A stretch of DNA of 64,000 nt from Prostheceraeus crozeri (taxonomy: Eukaryota; Platyhelminthes; Polycladida; Euryleptidae): the NCBI GenBank assembly GCA_907163375.1, contig CAJQUW010001438.1:62001-126000 (forward strand). The letters run 5' to 3'. A model generated the notes under the pieces. The model searched no databases, was not told the DNA's origin, and saw nothing but the letters and a program-made list of their open reading frames with translations. Below, one piece after another: positions 10,908 through 23,232 of the stretch. A program made the translations under genes and the position numbers. The stretch's first letter is position 1. Every line of letters begins with the position of its first letter.

Positions 10908-13025
10908 CATGGATTATTGTGTTGACATTTTCAATTCTGAAGTTAAGGGATATTCAGTTGAGCTTCAAATTATCGACACAGGTCTACTTCTTGTTGGCAA
11001 AATCAAATATCAAGAAAAATTAATGGTAAAACCTTATTGATATGTTGAAAGAACAAAGAAATAATTATAGTACCAATTTCATAGTAATTTCCCTCATGTA
11101 TGCACTACATTATCAAATACTACCAAATTGGGAAACTTACCATCGAAATAGCTTTGATTAGAATTTACCCCCAAATTAACCAAGTCATCTATCATTATTC
11201 TGATTGGTTTTCTTCTGTACGTAAATGAAACAAAGTTGCGTTACAATCATGTGTGGCTTCCTGAACTACGCTGAGTAAATATAGCACAATCGAATGACCC
11301 ATACCTGTATTATAACTTTTTTTGAAAAAAAAATTGAGGAAGATTTGATCAGAATTTGATTGAAAGAATCAGCAACCAATTAAGTTTTTTAATGCGCACT
11401 ATTAATACAGATTGTGTTCGATAATTCAGGTGATTCTAAGAAAAAGTATATCCAATTTTCGTGTATTCATGCCCACTTGACTAAGTCGTGGCCGGGCACC
11501 GGTGCCCAAATCCGACCACTGCTGTCTGCACCAGTTCACAAACAATAGCAACACGCCTACTAGCGTACGATATGAAATGATCAGTAAGCAACGAACTTGC
11601 TATCACTGCTGACTTCATTCAATAAGCCAGACCTGAGACTTTCCTAAGACTAGTGTCTCGAATGGTCAAGTGAATAAATTCAATGATCAATCAATAAAGA
11701 GTTCACGATCAAATTTGATGAGAATAAGCAAAACATAGAACTTTCGTGCTGGTCAGCGATTAAGGAAACGGTCTACATAATTTTTTATCAGTATTATGAT
11801 GTAAGCCTAAAAGCCCAAATTTACGAGATCATCTCTAGATTCAGCCTTCTAACAAAGTTACACATCATCAACCAAATACATCTACAACAATTCTATCAGT
11901 GTCCTTTGGAGAAGTGGGAAATGGGCAAAACTAAAACCAGACCAATCAGAATACCAAGACAACACGAAATGCGGTCTAACAGGATTTACATCTAACACTT
12001 ATAGACCAGTCTTATCATTCCTCAGTAAATGCAACGATAGAACACGCAATGGTCGTATTTTGAGTGGTCTTGTTTTAGGATTTGTAGTTTGTTTTTACTT
12101 AAGACAAGATAAAGCTAGTGACAGATTTGCTGGAGTTGCCCACAACATTCAAAGCAAAAGTTTAAGTGCGTGTGGAACTGCTCGCATTTAAACAATGGCA
12201 AGTATTGGCTATTATCTCTATTGGATAAATCGTAAATTCATACCATAAAGATTAATAATAACATTAGTGAGATGAAGGCATTAAGGTCAATAGCATTATC
12301 AGAATGTGCCTTTCACAGATACAATGATGGAAGGAGAATCGTGTAGCCATCGCGTAGACAATTCATTTACGGGCATTGCCGCATCATGATTTAGCAAGCT
12401 AAATGTTTATTGCATAGGTCATACAATTTGAATGACAGAGCTATCAGAAGGTATTGAAACATGTATATCCAAACTGCAAGGCTGGTTGGTGTTAAGCGAG
12501 GTAACCTAACCAAACATCTTTGGTAGAAACCACACCTACTCCATGGTCGAAGCCACTTCGATGAAAACTAGTTGCAGCTGGTTGAAACCGCACTACAAAA
12601 ATTTATGCATCATGATGATGCTTGCTCGACCCAATCCTCCGACCAAGCTTTGGGAAACACATCTTGATTCACGTAAGGACTTAGAATGTTGTGTACATTG
12701 TGCAGTTCTTGGAGTAACTGTATGTACACTATGATACAGATTCAATATCTTTGTGCAAATTTATGACTGCGTTTCACAAATGTTGTTCCGCAGTCAGATA
12801 AAGCATATCATCACATCAATTTCTAAAGTGTTGCACTATTTAGAAGTTTGCAACGTCTATGGCAATTCCTTTGCTACAATACACTACCTAAGATATTATA
12901 CACTACATCATTTAACACATATCATTCCTACATCACTTTGATCAATACATCACTTGAGATTTTCAGCACTTTCATCAGCTTGAAAATTTGTTAGAGAATA
13001 ACAGCGATGATAACCATAGAAATCG
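10908..13025. other. Unassigned intergenic DNA
   Basis: No gene, RNA or obvious repeat recognised on either strand. Confidence 0.5.
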
Positions 13026-13055
13026 GATTACATTATTAGTCCTAATAATGTAATC
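13026..13055. repeat. Short palindrome, 14-bp arms
   Basis: GATTACATTATTAG at 13026-13039 is exactly complementary to 13042-13055 with a 2-nt centre. It may be a small foldback remnant; it is T-poor on the 3' side, so not a clear terminator. Confidence 0.6.
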
Positions 13056-15810
13056 TATGATGTAATCCGAATGTCTTTGATGATAGCCATGTTGAGATCA
13101 GTTCCCATGAAGAAGCTAAGTTGGATCTGTGAGACGGAGAATAGTACAAAGTCATGAGTCTCTAACATAGATTCCAACAAAAAATTCCCAACAAGGATAT
13201 TCTAACAAATCCTGTGGCTTTAACTTTCTTGAAAGACTGAAAGATAAAGATTTTAAAATTATTGAACATAATGCCACTGTTCCATACATATGTCGATGTA
13301 TAGTTTTAACTGACAAATATTTGCAAGTAGAAGATCTGAGATAATTGTATCTGTATAAATGCTGCTTTCATGGTTTAAGAGTATATGTTTAGATACTCCA
13401 TTTATCCAGCTGTGATAAATATAATCCCATTTGGAAGCGGTTTCAATTTTTCATGCATGTGCTGCATTTGACGAATTCAACTTGAGCAACGCATTTGCCA
13501 GGTTTTCAACCGCTTCTTATTCGCATTCGTTGATGACAAGTTTCAAGACTGCTTAGGTGAATCACTATTTTATAAGAACGACTGCCTTTAATCGATATAA
13601 TGCATGAAAACTTACCTCTCTAAGTGATTATGCTGCCACTTAATCAATGACAGGGAGAGATTTCATGCAAATGATTCAGCTGGTTCAATAAATCGCTGAA
13701 ATAAACCAATACGAACACATCGCTTCTGAAAGCATGGGTGAAAGCTTGTGTGACTTTGACTGTGGTAAAATCCAAGCAAAAGTTCAGCGCGGCCATGTTA
13801 TATATGCAATGGCATAATTCAACCAAAATGTAGTCCTAAGCATCAAAAAGGCCATGCCTGTCCTCGATTTAGCACATCCGAGCAGGGGAACCTAACCGAC
13901 TTACACCCGAGAAGCCCATAAGTCAGTCTAGTCGGATGTATTAAATCATTGTCCGACAGATTATTCCGATGCTGAGGATAAAATTTTCGTCTAAAGAATA
14001 TATTTATGAAGCACATTTGTCACTGAGTTGTTTAGCGTTGTTCGTACTTTATCATGGTCGCATTCGGCCAGGACGTAGAAACCCGTCTAAGCATGTATAA
14101 TATGATCGGCTTCTTTTTTTCCGTTTATCATTGCACACGGATTATTATAACATGTAGCGTTGAAAACATGGGCTGACCACACTTGACAACATCAAATCAA
14201 ACCCAGCCTACATGACCCTCACCATTGAAGTTGCAAAGGGAAATCGGTCTAGAAGGTTAAATTGCGACCGGTTCTGGGGTTTTTATGCTGAAAAATTTAT
14301 CTATTTATTCTGAAATGGCTTGTGACAAGTCAGTGCAGACTACAGTTCAAATGCTTAATTGTGTTTGGTCGGATTATACCAATGTCACGTAAATCTGTAA
14401 CTTTTGCTTTGGAGAACTTACTATGGAATTTATGTCCATGATGTTAGACCGAAAACAAGAGGGAGGACATACAAAACTCGTGTAGCTCATAACCTTGTAT
14501 TGTAACACTTTGGTCATTGGTGGCGGCCATTACTTCAAATCATACTGATAGTATACCCACTGCATGTATCCCCCTAAAAAATGTTCCAGTTTTCTTATAC
14601 AAGTTTTCTTATTTACTTACTAAAGTTCTACAGACCGTTCCATAAATGATTGCACAAAAAAGTTGACCCATTTCCAAATGTAATTTTCGTGAAGTTCTGG
14701 TTCAATTTTTATAGACGGTGTGCCATATGAAACCTTATGTTCCATAGATCATTTTAACATAGATATTACTTTTTGAGTGGTCAATTGTGGTCAGTAGGCC
14801 TTCCGAAAGAAAGTTGAAAGTTTCTTTGATGCAGGATCTAAACATGGCGACAGAATGTTTTAATTAAAATTGTCACAGTGTGAACTATAATTCAGCTTCA
14901 TCATGATGTTCAAGAATTTAGCAAGATTTCAAATAAGATTCCATGATGTCAAACTTTACAAATTTAATAGCATTGACTGATGCTTACCAACCATTGTTTT
15001 AATGTGCAGAAAGATGGCATCGAAATTGAAAATTAACCGTGATCATCGATAGTGCATAGGTAATGCTCATAGTTACTAATTACAACAATATTCTTATTGT
15101 GTATAGTCAAGCCCACGCGTTTTTCATCCAAAGCATATAAACCCATGACGCCTTCTATCTAAGAATTTGCTAGAAATGGTGATTCAACCTCACTGCATTG
15201 AAGTGTTTTATTAATTAGAATATTCATATTTTGTGTTTTAGCTGTAGAGGTCAGGGCATTCGTATCGGAGTAGAAATGCTCCACTCCGGTGTTGTAGGAG
15301 TTTGAATACAATGACTGACTGTCTGGAAATAAAGCGACTTCTTTGCAGGAGAAGTGCATACATTGTGGGTGTCCCTGGTTAGAAAATGGCAAAATAGCGC
15401 AAATATATGTGTGTCCGACCTTCTGAAGTAGGCCATGCAAATTGTTATCATACAGAGTGTATTTTTCTATAATAACAATTCTTCATAGCAGCTAGTACTA
15501 AATCATCAAAATTATACAACGCTATTAATATAGCCTATCAGAAAGTTTTTTTAATGTAATATATATTACCGGACACCGAGCTTTCTTATCGCACAATCAC
15601 GCATCAAATTGGACTTCAAGTTGTCATGTCGCATAATTACGTCATTTTGTTTTCGTCATTTAAGTCTTTATTTGTGTGATTTTTACGGCATGCTGAACTT
15701 ATACCATTTATTTTCATTAAATCAACGAATGCTTGCGTTGAACACTATTCAGTGTTGTTGATTATCTGTGTTATGAAGCAATACAATATTTGCTTCCTTC
15801 ACAGCTAAAA
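13056..15810. other. Unassigned intergenic DNA
   Basis: Nothing convincing. A weak inverted pair with ATTTAGCACATCCGA near 13868 and TCGGATGTATTAAAT near 13934 may be a MITE trace. Sequence at 14632-14665 looks like a mariner-type end (CAGACCGTTCCATAAATG), but I found no partner. Confidence 0.4.
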
Positions 15811-16563
15811 ATGAATGAGACAGAGAAGGTGCGAATTCAACTGTGGACTCTGGCGCAATACACAACAAAGACGCAGAGGCTGTTGGAATAATTCAGGCAG
15901 GTGTCTCAAAGATCATGAAAAGTGTGACAGAACGTAGAACAACAGCCATTGCGTTCGATAATTGCGGCGGTCACAACAAGATTTCTGACACATCGCTAAG
16001 GCATTTAAAGCAAGTCATCATGAAGCATCCGAGTGAGACAGCAGAAGATGTTAGGAACCATCTCGGAGAGGAGTTCGAAGACGTGAGTGTCAGAACTGTG
16101 AGGCGAGCACTCGTGGAAGTTGGGTGTCGTACCATGAGACCCAAAACAAAGCCGCTTCTGACAAGCCTGCACAGAGCCAAATGATATCAAAGGACACGAT
16201 AGCACCAAGAATGGACCTTGCAGCAGTGGAGGTGAGCCTTTTGGAGTGACATGATATTCATTTGTTTAGCAAACGGAGCTCCAAAGTTTGTTCGTGTCGT
16301 CGAAGGGTATTCATTAACAAAGGATCACTGCAAATTCACGGTCAAACATCCTACCAAGTGATGATATAGGCCTGCTTTTTCTACGAAGGTCCTGGACGGG
16401 CATATGTCATTGAGGACTCCATGAATACAGATCGCTACATCAATGACATCCTTGAGCGGCGAGTCTTCCCAGAAATCGCTGAAACGTTTCAGAACGTCGC
16501 GATATTTCAGCAGGACAACGCATCCTGCCACGTCAGCAAAAGAGGAAAAGAGGACTCTGCCTA
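15811..16563 (+). pseudogene. Tc1/mariner transposase relic, 3' truncated
   Basis: Likely original ATG at 15811 (MNETEKVRIQLW), then a frame change into the frame of 15843-16184. That frame has the N-terminal DNA-binding region: IIQAGVSKIMKSV, CGGHNKISD, KHPSETAEDVRNHLG, VSVRTVRRAL and KPLLT. Read past stops and another shift, the frame shows QEWTLQQW, then WSDMIF (first catalytic Asp, near 16245), and FQQDNASCHVSK near 16505 (second catalytic Asp). The block with the third acidic residue (SPDLNPIEN type) is absent, so the gene is truncated. It has several disruptions and cannot be functional. The family assignment is firm; no TIR pair was found. Confidence 0.82.
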
Positions 16564-16711
16564 AAAGAGTGAAGTCCAATATTGAGTAAGGCCAGGGTAG
16601 GATGCTATTGATTCTTATAAGCTACTTGGCAGGTATTATGATGGCATTTAATATACTTAGTTTGATTATTCAAAGAAATAGTATGATAGTGCCGGATAGG
16701 GTTAGAAAAAT

Positions 16712-16960
16712 CATAACATGACATACTTTGCTTTACCAATTTAGTAGGTGCTTGATATGTGCCTGGTAGGCATATGGTAATCATACCGTGACATCAATTG
16801 CTCAACAAATTTAGTAGGTGCTTCATATGTGCCTGGTAGGCATACGGTGATCATGATTTGCTTAACCAATTTAGTAGGTGCTTGATCTGTGCCCGGTAGG
16901 CATATAATGATTTTGCGTGCTTCTATGTCGCCTGCTAGGCTTACCGTGCATGTAGCATGA
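16712..16960. repeat. Tandem array, ~65-70 bp unit, three to four copies
   Basis: Units share TTTAGTAGGTGCTT and TGCCTGGTAGGCAT, the latter itself nearly palindromic (GCCTGGTAGGC). Three clear units end near 16785, 16853 and 16911; a degenerate fourth with GCCTGCTAGGC ends about 16940. It lies just downstream of the truncated Tc1 relic. Confidence 0.7.
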
Positions 16961-18893
16961 CGCCTAGCAAGCTAAACATAATTTTTTTACTCGGGCACTA
17001 ACTCGAGCAGTGAAATAAAATAATTGATAGTCAAGGTGTTTGGCAGCCTATATAAATCCCTTGAAATTTTTCAGATCATTATGTGGACATATAAAAAGCT
17101 CTGAAATCGTTGCTTGTTCGCAATTGGTAGGACAACATTGAGTTAGAGACAGCAGATAACCATAGCATTATATTCAGTATATTGTGCTAGCTTTTCGGTC
17201 GTCTAGTTATATGCGTCTTCTATACGGCCTTGTAAAATTTAATACAAAATTTAATTTTCTTCAAAGGCAATCGAGGTTGATTATCCTCACAATTAAAGCC
17301 CATCGAAATAATTCCCTCGTAGCTAATGACCTCGAAATCTTCACCGAAACAGCAGCCAGCCTTTGAATTTTCAGTAAAATAGTTAGAAGTGGTTTTGACA
17401 AGGATAGCGAATTTCCTAACACCGAGTCTATAACAAAAACTCTGACTTCGAGTAGATGGCACAATAATGTGCTACATTCTTCTAATTTGTTATACAGCTG
17501 ATCAGAACCTCAACAGTCTTACTGTTTTAGTCTGATTTAGGATGACAAAAATTGAGAATTCTGTCTCACGAATATGTCGCATGTACCTGGCGTCAATTTG
17601 ACATTGGCAATTGTAATTTCTTGAAGTGACATGAATTGATTAACGACTGAGAACAAAGATGGGTGTGACAGAAGCAGATCATTGAACTCTCATTCATTTT
17701 ATTATCTCATTCTGTAACTAATTAGAACATTTGAATGGCATGTGTAAATAAGAACGTACTGATCGGCATCTCGCGGCTGGAAGCTGCACAGAGGTGTGAT
17801 CGTGACAGATAGTGGAAGCTCTCAATTCCCTTCTCTATTCATTGAGGTGTGTCTCATAGCATTGCCACAAGATGTGAAAATTATGCTGTTAATTGCTCTA
17901 AAAATGCAGAAATGATAACATCGCGCTACCACTGGCTCTCACCTCCTAAAAGTTCCTAAGACATTCCTTACAACTAAACAATTTTTCCGATCAAGGGAAG
18001 AAGTCGAATCTTAAGTCATTGCCTATCCTATCCGTCAAACAGCAGGCTCAAACCCGGGGAAGCATTCAATCTCAACATAATTTCTATGGTTGGCCAAAGG
18101 ATTGAGTCCCTCAAAAATTTGTAGACATTTTTTACGAAATTTTACTGTATTTAGACTATTTATAGTCGTTTTCGGCTTCCTTTGTGAGACAATTCACTTA
18201 CAATAGCAACCACTTCCAGGCGACCTCGGAGTCGATCTTACATTTCATTTACATGTTATTACTGGAAAAGAATGCAGGCATCCTGAGGTATGATATGCAC
18301 GTATGTTTATGGGATCAACATACATGTATATTAGATGAATTTAAAGCAGCACTCTAAAGTGAAAAATCTCAAAATTAACAGATGTTGCCATTTTAATCCA
18401 CAATATTCTATGATGACAGCAATTTCTTCAAGTTTCTGACTTGTAAACTTTCTAAACTGTAGATTTCTATTTGGCGATATACATGTATATATATTATTCT
18501 ATTCAAAAGTAGAAATTCTGTGCACAAAGTCAACAGAAGTCGGCCGGAGTCGAAGTAAACTCAAGGCCGGCCCGGCGGCCGAATTCCGATGCACATGTCA
18601 TTGTTTTCCTTCATATTTTCATTATAACAAAGCCTTCGTGCTGCATAGATGCAGATATATGACAATCAAAGACATGTTTTTTTCTGCTTCCGCTACCAAA
18701 CGTCTTTGTTGTAGAATCTCCCACTAATAAGTCGTGACACGCCGCGGAAAGGGGAGATATTTTACAGCATTTCTCTATGTTTAATCACACTGTACATGAC
18801 TGTCTGCCTTTGTGTTCATCATTTTTATTACAATATCTAAAGATTCAAGGTCGCTACATTTCAGGAAATGTGCAGAATTTTGACGTCAGTTTA
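16961..18893. other. Unassigned intergenic DNA with a GC-rich patch
   Basis: No supported gene. A short GC-rich patch (about 18540-18592, with GGCCGGCCCGGCGGCC) stands out from the AT-rich background; I cannot assign it a function. Confidence 0.45.
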
Positions 18894-19661
18894 ATTGTAT
18901 CTAGACGTGTGCGACAGCGCCGCGCGCCGCCGCCGATGCAAATTGACAGCGCGCCGACATTTGGTGCAGTCACGCCGCCGCCGCCGCCGGTCAATTCAGA
19001 CCGGCGCGCCGCTCAGTGTTTTGTGCAGCAAAATTTCTATCAACTTAAACAATTAATGTTCTTCATGCAAAAATCTTTCTTTTTTGAGGACAAACTGACT
19101 TCCTTTTGACATTCCTTAATCATACAGTGATGACGTAAACTGATGTGACCTTTGTTTTCGGAACATATTTCGTACTTCTAGACTTGCTCAAACATATTTT
19201 ATGAAGAGCAATATATTATCTAAAATCCTCTTTCTAGAAGAGCATTAAATATGATCCTTCACGCATAACGACGATGCAATGGAAGAACGATGTGATAGAG
19301 AGAACCGGAGTCTCACCCAGGATTATTTGCAAATCAGTGTTAAGCTTAGTCGATTCGAAACGGCCACATCCAGGGACTACTTACTATCAATAGTTAGTGT
19401 TAGTCCCTTTCATGTCACGCTTTGTTGTGTCACACACAGACAATCATGGGACAGGCGATTCAAGCTATGGATCGCGTTGTTAATGAAGACGTCATTCAGC
19501 TATTCATTTCATTCAGGTTATACTTTTGTACCATGGATATCTCAACAAGATGTGTACTGAATGGCTGGTCGGTGTTCGTTGTCATTAGTGATGCTGAACA
19601 ACTGTCTGCAGATCGCCTTATAGTGGATATGGGAAGCTCGAGTTCTCAGAAATCACTTTGA

Positions 19662-22164
19662 TTGTTGAACCGCGATATGACCGAGGCAAACCCTGCAAAA
19701 AGTGTGAGAATTGTGATTCAGCCTAAGGCTAAGAGCTACAGTCATTGCTGGAATTACTTTGGACGATTGCAAGTGAAGGATAGTGGATCATGGAATGACA
19801 TACATACTGACAAGATATATTGCAAATCATGCCTTGATGGAATTGCTGAAAGTCAGAGAGACAATCAACATTTGCGACAAATTCATCATTATAAGAATCA
19901 AGTGTCTACTACAAATTTGATCAAGCATTTGTTGGATAGACATGGCATCAGCGGCAAACCATCTTCACAAAGCAAAGAAGAGATAGAATCGATGCGTCGA
20001 ACTTTCTTTGAAGTCAAAAAGAGAAACAATTCTACGACCAGTGATCAGAAACTGAAATGGACTCTGGCGAGAGACATATGTGCTTGGTTCGCAAGAGATA
20101 TGATCCTTTCAGTAAAGTTGAAGGTGAGGGCTTTAAAGATTTTTGTATCAAGCAAGGTCTTATTGATGAAAATGAACCTCGGCAGCTTCCAACTCGATCT
20201 GCTCTTTCTAGATGTGCTTTAACAGATTTGTATTCTGCTGGCTTGAACGTAGTGAAAGGCATCCTTTCATCTAGTCCTGTACACGCTGCAATTTGCATCG
20301 ATCTTGGTATGGACAATCACAAACGTCTAAGCTACAATGGTATCACCTGTCATTTCATCGATGATTCTTGGACTCTGATAGCCATTACTTTAAAAACTTC
20401 TGTTCTCTATGATCGACACACTGGTGTGAATATCAGTGAAGACGTTTTGCAGACACTAAAATTGTTTGATCTTCAAAACAAAAAACTTCAGTATGTTCCT
20501 GACGAAGGAAAGAATGTGAAAAAAGCTTGTCGTTTTCTTGGGAACGTCGGACATCCGTGCTTGGGACACGCAATCCATAATAACGTTCTGAGGGATGGAA
20601 TATTGAAGGTGATGGAACTATCCACTCTGCTGAAAAGATGTCGTTAGCAATACAAAGCTTTGATTTACAAAACAGGCGAACTGTTGCAAGATGATTTGCT
20701 GGATGACGGTGACGTCACTGAAACTGAAGAGCTTCTCGATAACTTGAATGATGTTGAGGAAGAAATCTTACTTAACGAACAATTTGCTTCTGCTGACGAA
20801 ATGGAAAATTGTGATGATGATGATGAATGTAAGGGCTTGTTTGTGTTGCAAATGATGAACTTTTGATTGATAATGTCTAGATTGGAAATCTAGGAAAATC
20901 TGCCTTCTTTAGTAATCTACGCAATTGTAGTAGTAGCTGTAGGCCTATGCAGGAGAAAAACCACTTTTGGTGGACTCGAATAAGTCTACTAAAATGGCAA
21001 GTCGTTCACAAGCTTTTGGACTATGTCCTTCAACAGGAGAAAGCTGGTGAAAGCCATTTGAAGGACATAGTCCGAAAGCTTGTGAACGACAAGCTTTAAC
21101 CAAGTACAACAACTAACACAAAAATCAAATTCATATGATAATTAGGCATCTAAATAACAGAACGTCGAAATGAAAAACAGCATCTTATCACTTTTCTATG
21201 ATGTAGCTAGGAGGACATGGGTCCAACTTTGTTTAAGTTTCATTGGGCTCAACACTTCATTTTCGAGTCAGCTACTGTCAGTTTCATCAACACTAACTAT
21301 TCTTTCAGATAACAACAATGCAACAATAATCAAGATTGACTGTCCAACTCGCTGGAATAGCATACTGCGCATGTGCCAAAGTGTTATTTATAACAGAAAA
21401 AGGATCAACTAATTACTCGATTCTTTGGAAAAATCTGAATTGAAATTGAATAAGCGTGAAGTATCCATTCTTGAAAATCTTGTTTCATTTCTGTCTCTGT
21501 TCAATAATCTGACAATATCTCTATCAAGTGAAACTGAGCCCACAATTAGCAAGGCTTTAGCAACCAGAATCTTGATAAAAACTAAGCTGCAAAATGCCGA
21601 TGACGATTGTGAAGCAGTTCGAAAATTGAAAGAAAACATGAGAATAGGATTCGAGAAAAGGTATCCAGTTTCAGACCTTGTCTTGATTTCTGCTTTGCTG
21701 GATCCTCGGTTTTGTCGATTGGATGATATATCTCATCAACTTAACTTGCGTGGAGCGACTAGATCTAGACTTGTGAATCTGCTGAAGAATTTGAAAAGTA
21801 TCAGTCTACTTCCAAGCGCATGAAATTCGATGATCCCTTGATGGAGATTGCTGCTTGCAGCTCTATGGGAGAAGAGCGGAATAACGAACATTCTGGTGTC
21901 GTGGCTGAATACTTGCAGTTCTATTCCAGCAAAAAGATGATCGAGACCAGCATTCTCCAATTCTGGAAGAATAGAGCAAATGATTTTCCTATCCTTTCCG
22001 AAATGGCCAAACACGTGCTTGCCGTTCCTGCGACGAATACTTCTGTCGAAAGACTATTTTCTAAGTTGGGATTGGTTGTCACAAGTCGACAATCACAACT
22101 GAGTTCCGTGAATGTCGATAAACTACTTTTCATTTACGACAACTACAAGCTCATTATTGTTTAG
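19662..22164 (+). pseudogene. hAT transposase with BED finger, multiply frameshifted
   Basis: Several plus-strand frames in order make a hAT transposase. A BED-type zinc finger comes first (WNYFGRL..., CKSC, ...HLLDRH, about 19750-19955). The catalytic region includes AICIDLGMDNHKR (near 20300), YVPDEGKNVKKACR (near 20495) and the CLGHAIHN segment (near 20560), which fits the hAT CxxH signature. An acidic tract follows at 20700-20830. The C-terminal dimerisation block reads FWKNRANDFP, then VPATNTSVERLFSKLG and LLFIYDNYKL (21960-22160). Shifts or stops occur near 20100, 20647, 20870-21170, 21412 and 21823. The interior also holds an inverted duplication (21001-21090). It is clearly inactive. 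Confidence 0.9.
21001..21090. repeat. 33-bp inverted duplication within the hAT relic
   Basis: Bases 21001-21033 and 21058-21090 are complementary with a single mismatch around a 24-nt spacer. The right arm reads as hAT-like coding sequence (KDIVRKLVNDKL), so the left arm looks like an inverted copy of coding sequence that breaks the frame. Confidence 0.88.
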
Positions 22165-22716
22165 TAGGTCTACATGTACGTGTATACATAGCATTTAATA
22201 AAGGAGTATTTCTAGTTTCCTAAGTCAACGATGCTTTTACAATTTTCTATGTGCAGTGCAGCAGGATCAAATTATGTCTGCAAAATGTAATATATCATGT
22301 ATATCATGCTATTATCAATGCCTATGACTTCAGACATCATGACACAATCATTTGATAATAACAGGGCTAATGCATGTGTCATTTCAGCGAGTGACATGAA
22401 GAATCCAAACAAACTTTTCCATATGATGATCATAGCATTATTTTGATTGCTCAGAAAGAAGTATCGCAAAAAATTAAAATCTTGCATTGCTGTTCACTTC
22501 CAAGTCTAGCTACTGGACTATGTAGGCCTACGTAATCTGTACCCAGATAGCTAGGCCTACACAGCATGCTCAATTCAGTAGAAATTAGATACCGCACTGG
22601 GAATTCGTGTGATAGTCGAATTGAATACGCATCGGCGCGCCACCGCCGCCGACCGAAGATACCGGCGCAAACGCCGCCGTTTATTTTTTTGCCGGCGCAC
22701 ACGTCTAATTATATCC

Positions 22717-23016
22717 CTTACCGGGTTTATGGCGGAAAAGGAACAATTTTTTTCTTCACATCATTTTATAGGTGAACTAACTCACTGAGAGAATTTTGAA
22801 TTTTTTAACTGCTGACCAATTGTGAAAAAAAGCTAGAGCATATTTTTAGCCGCGTCCTATGATTTGCAAACATTAATAACAGCAGTTCTTTCTAAGAACT
22901 AGGAATCTTCTTCCTATAAAAATGTTGGATTCAACATCATTTTACGGAAATTTTCAATATAATTTTGCTTTTTTGACACAATCTTGTTTTCAGAAATAAA
23001 AAGTCAATTTTCACGC
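22717..23016. other. Unassigned DNA
   Basis: Flank of the hAT insertion; nothing recognised. Confidence 0.5.
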
Positions 23017-23232
23017 CATGGGCTCGCTTGTTCACTTGGTGGAAGTACATCACGGAATGTTAAAAACCGAAATTTGTGCTATAACTATGGGCTTCTATTT
23101 TGCACAGATAGCGAATCAGATAAGCTGTTAAAGGTATTCAATATGTAATGGATTTTAGCTGATATTAACCAAACCTCTCATTATTTTGTCATTCCTTGAT
23201 GTACTTCCACCAATAGAACAAGTGGGGCCATG
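23017..23232. repeat. Inverted repeat pair, ~43-bp imperfect arms
   Basis: Left arm 23017-23059 and right arm about 23190-23232 share CTTGTT, TGGTGGAAGTACATCA and GGAATG in inverted order, about 80% identical, around a 130-bp spacer. GAAATTTTCAATATA also occurs as a direct repeat outside each arm (near 22955 and 23256). Probably a small foldback element. Confidence 0.6.

Larger units (their letters stand above)
18894..22716. mobile_element. hAT-type transposon with GC-rich ends and 8-bp duplication
   Basis: Element 18902-22708 (about 3.8 kb). Inverted ends TAGACGTGTGCG (left) and its complement (right, 22697-22708) are flanked by ATTGTATC (18894-18901) and ATTATATC (22709-22716), an 8-bp duplication with one mismatch. 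Both ends are unusually GC-rich with repeated GCCGCC and GGCGCGCC (18910-19015, 22633-22700), probably subterminal binding sites. The interior carries a decayed hAT transposase in the same orientation (19662-22164). Confidence 0.85.

Noticed and set aside
13026..13055. Rho-independent type terminator
   Set aside because: The window is animal DNA and the hairpin has no U-tract.
14632..16563. Full mariner element from the CAGACCGTTCC end at 14632 to the Tc1 relic
   Set aside because: No complementary right end was found, and the distance to the transposase start is too long to assume.
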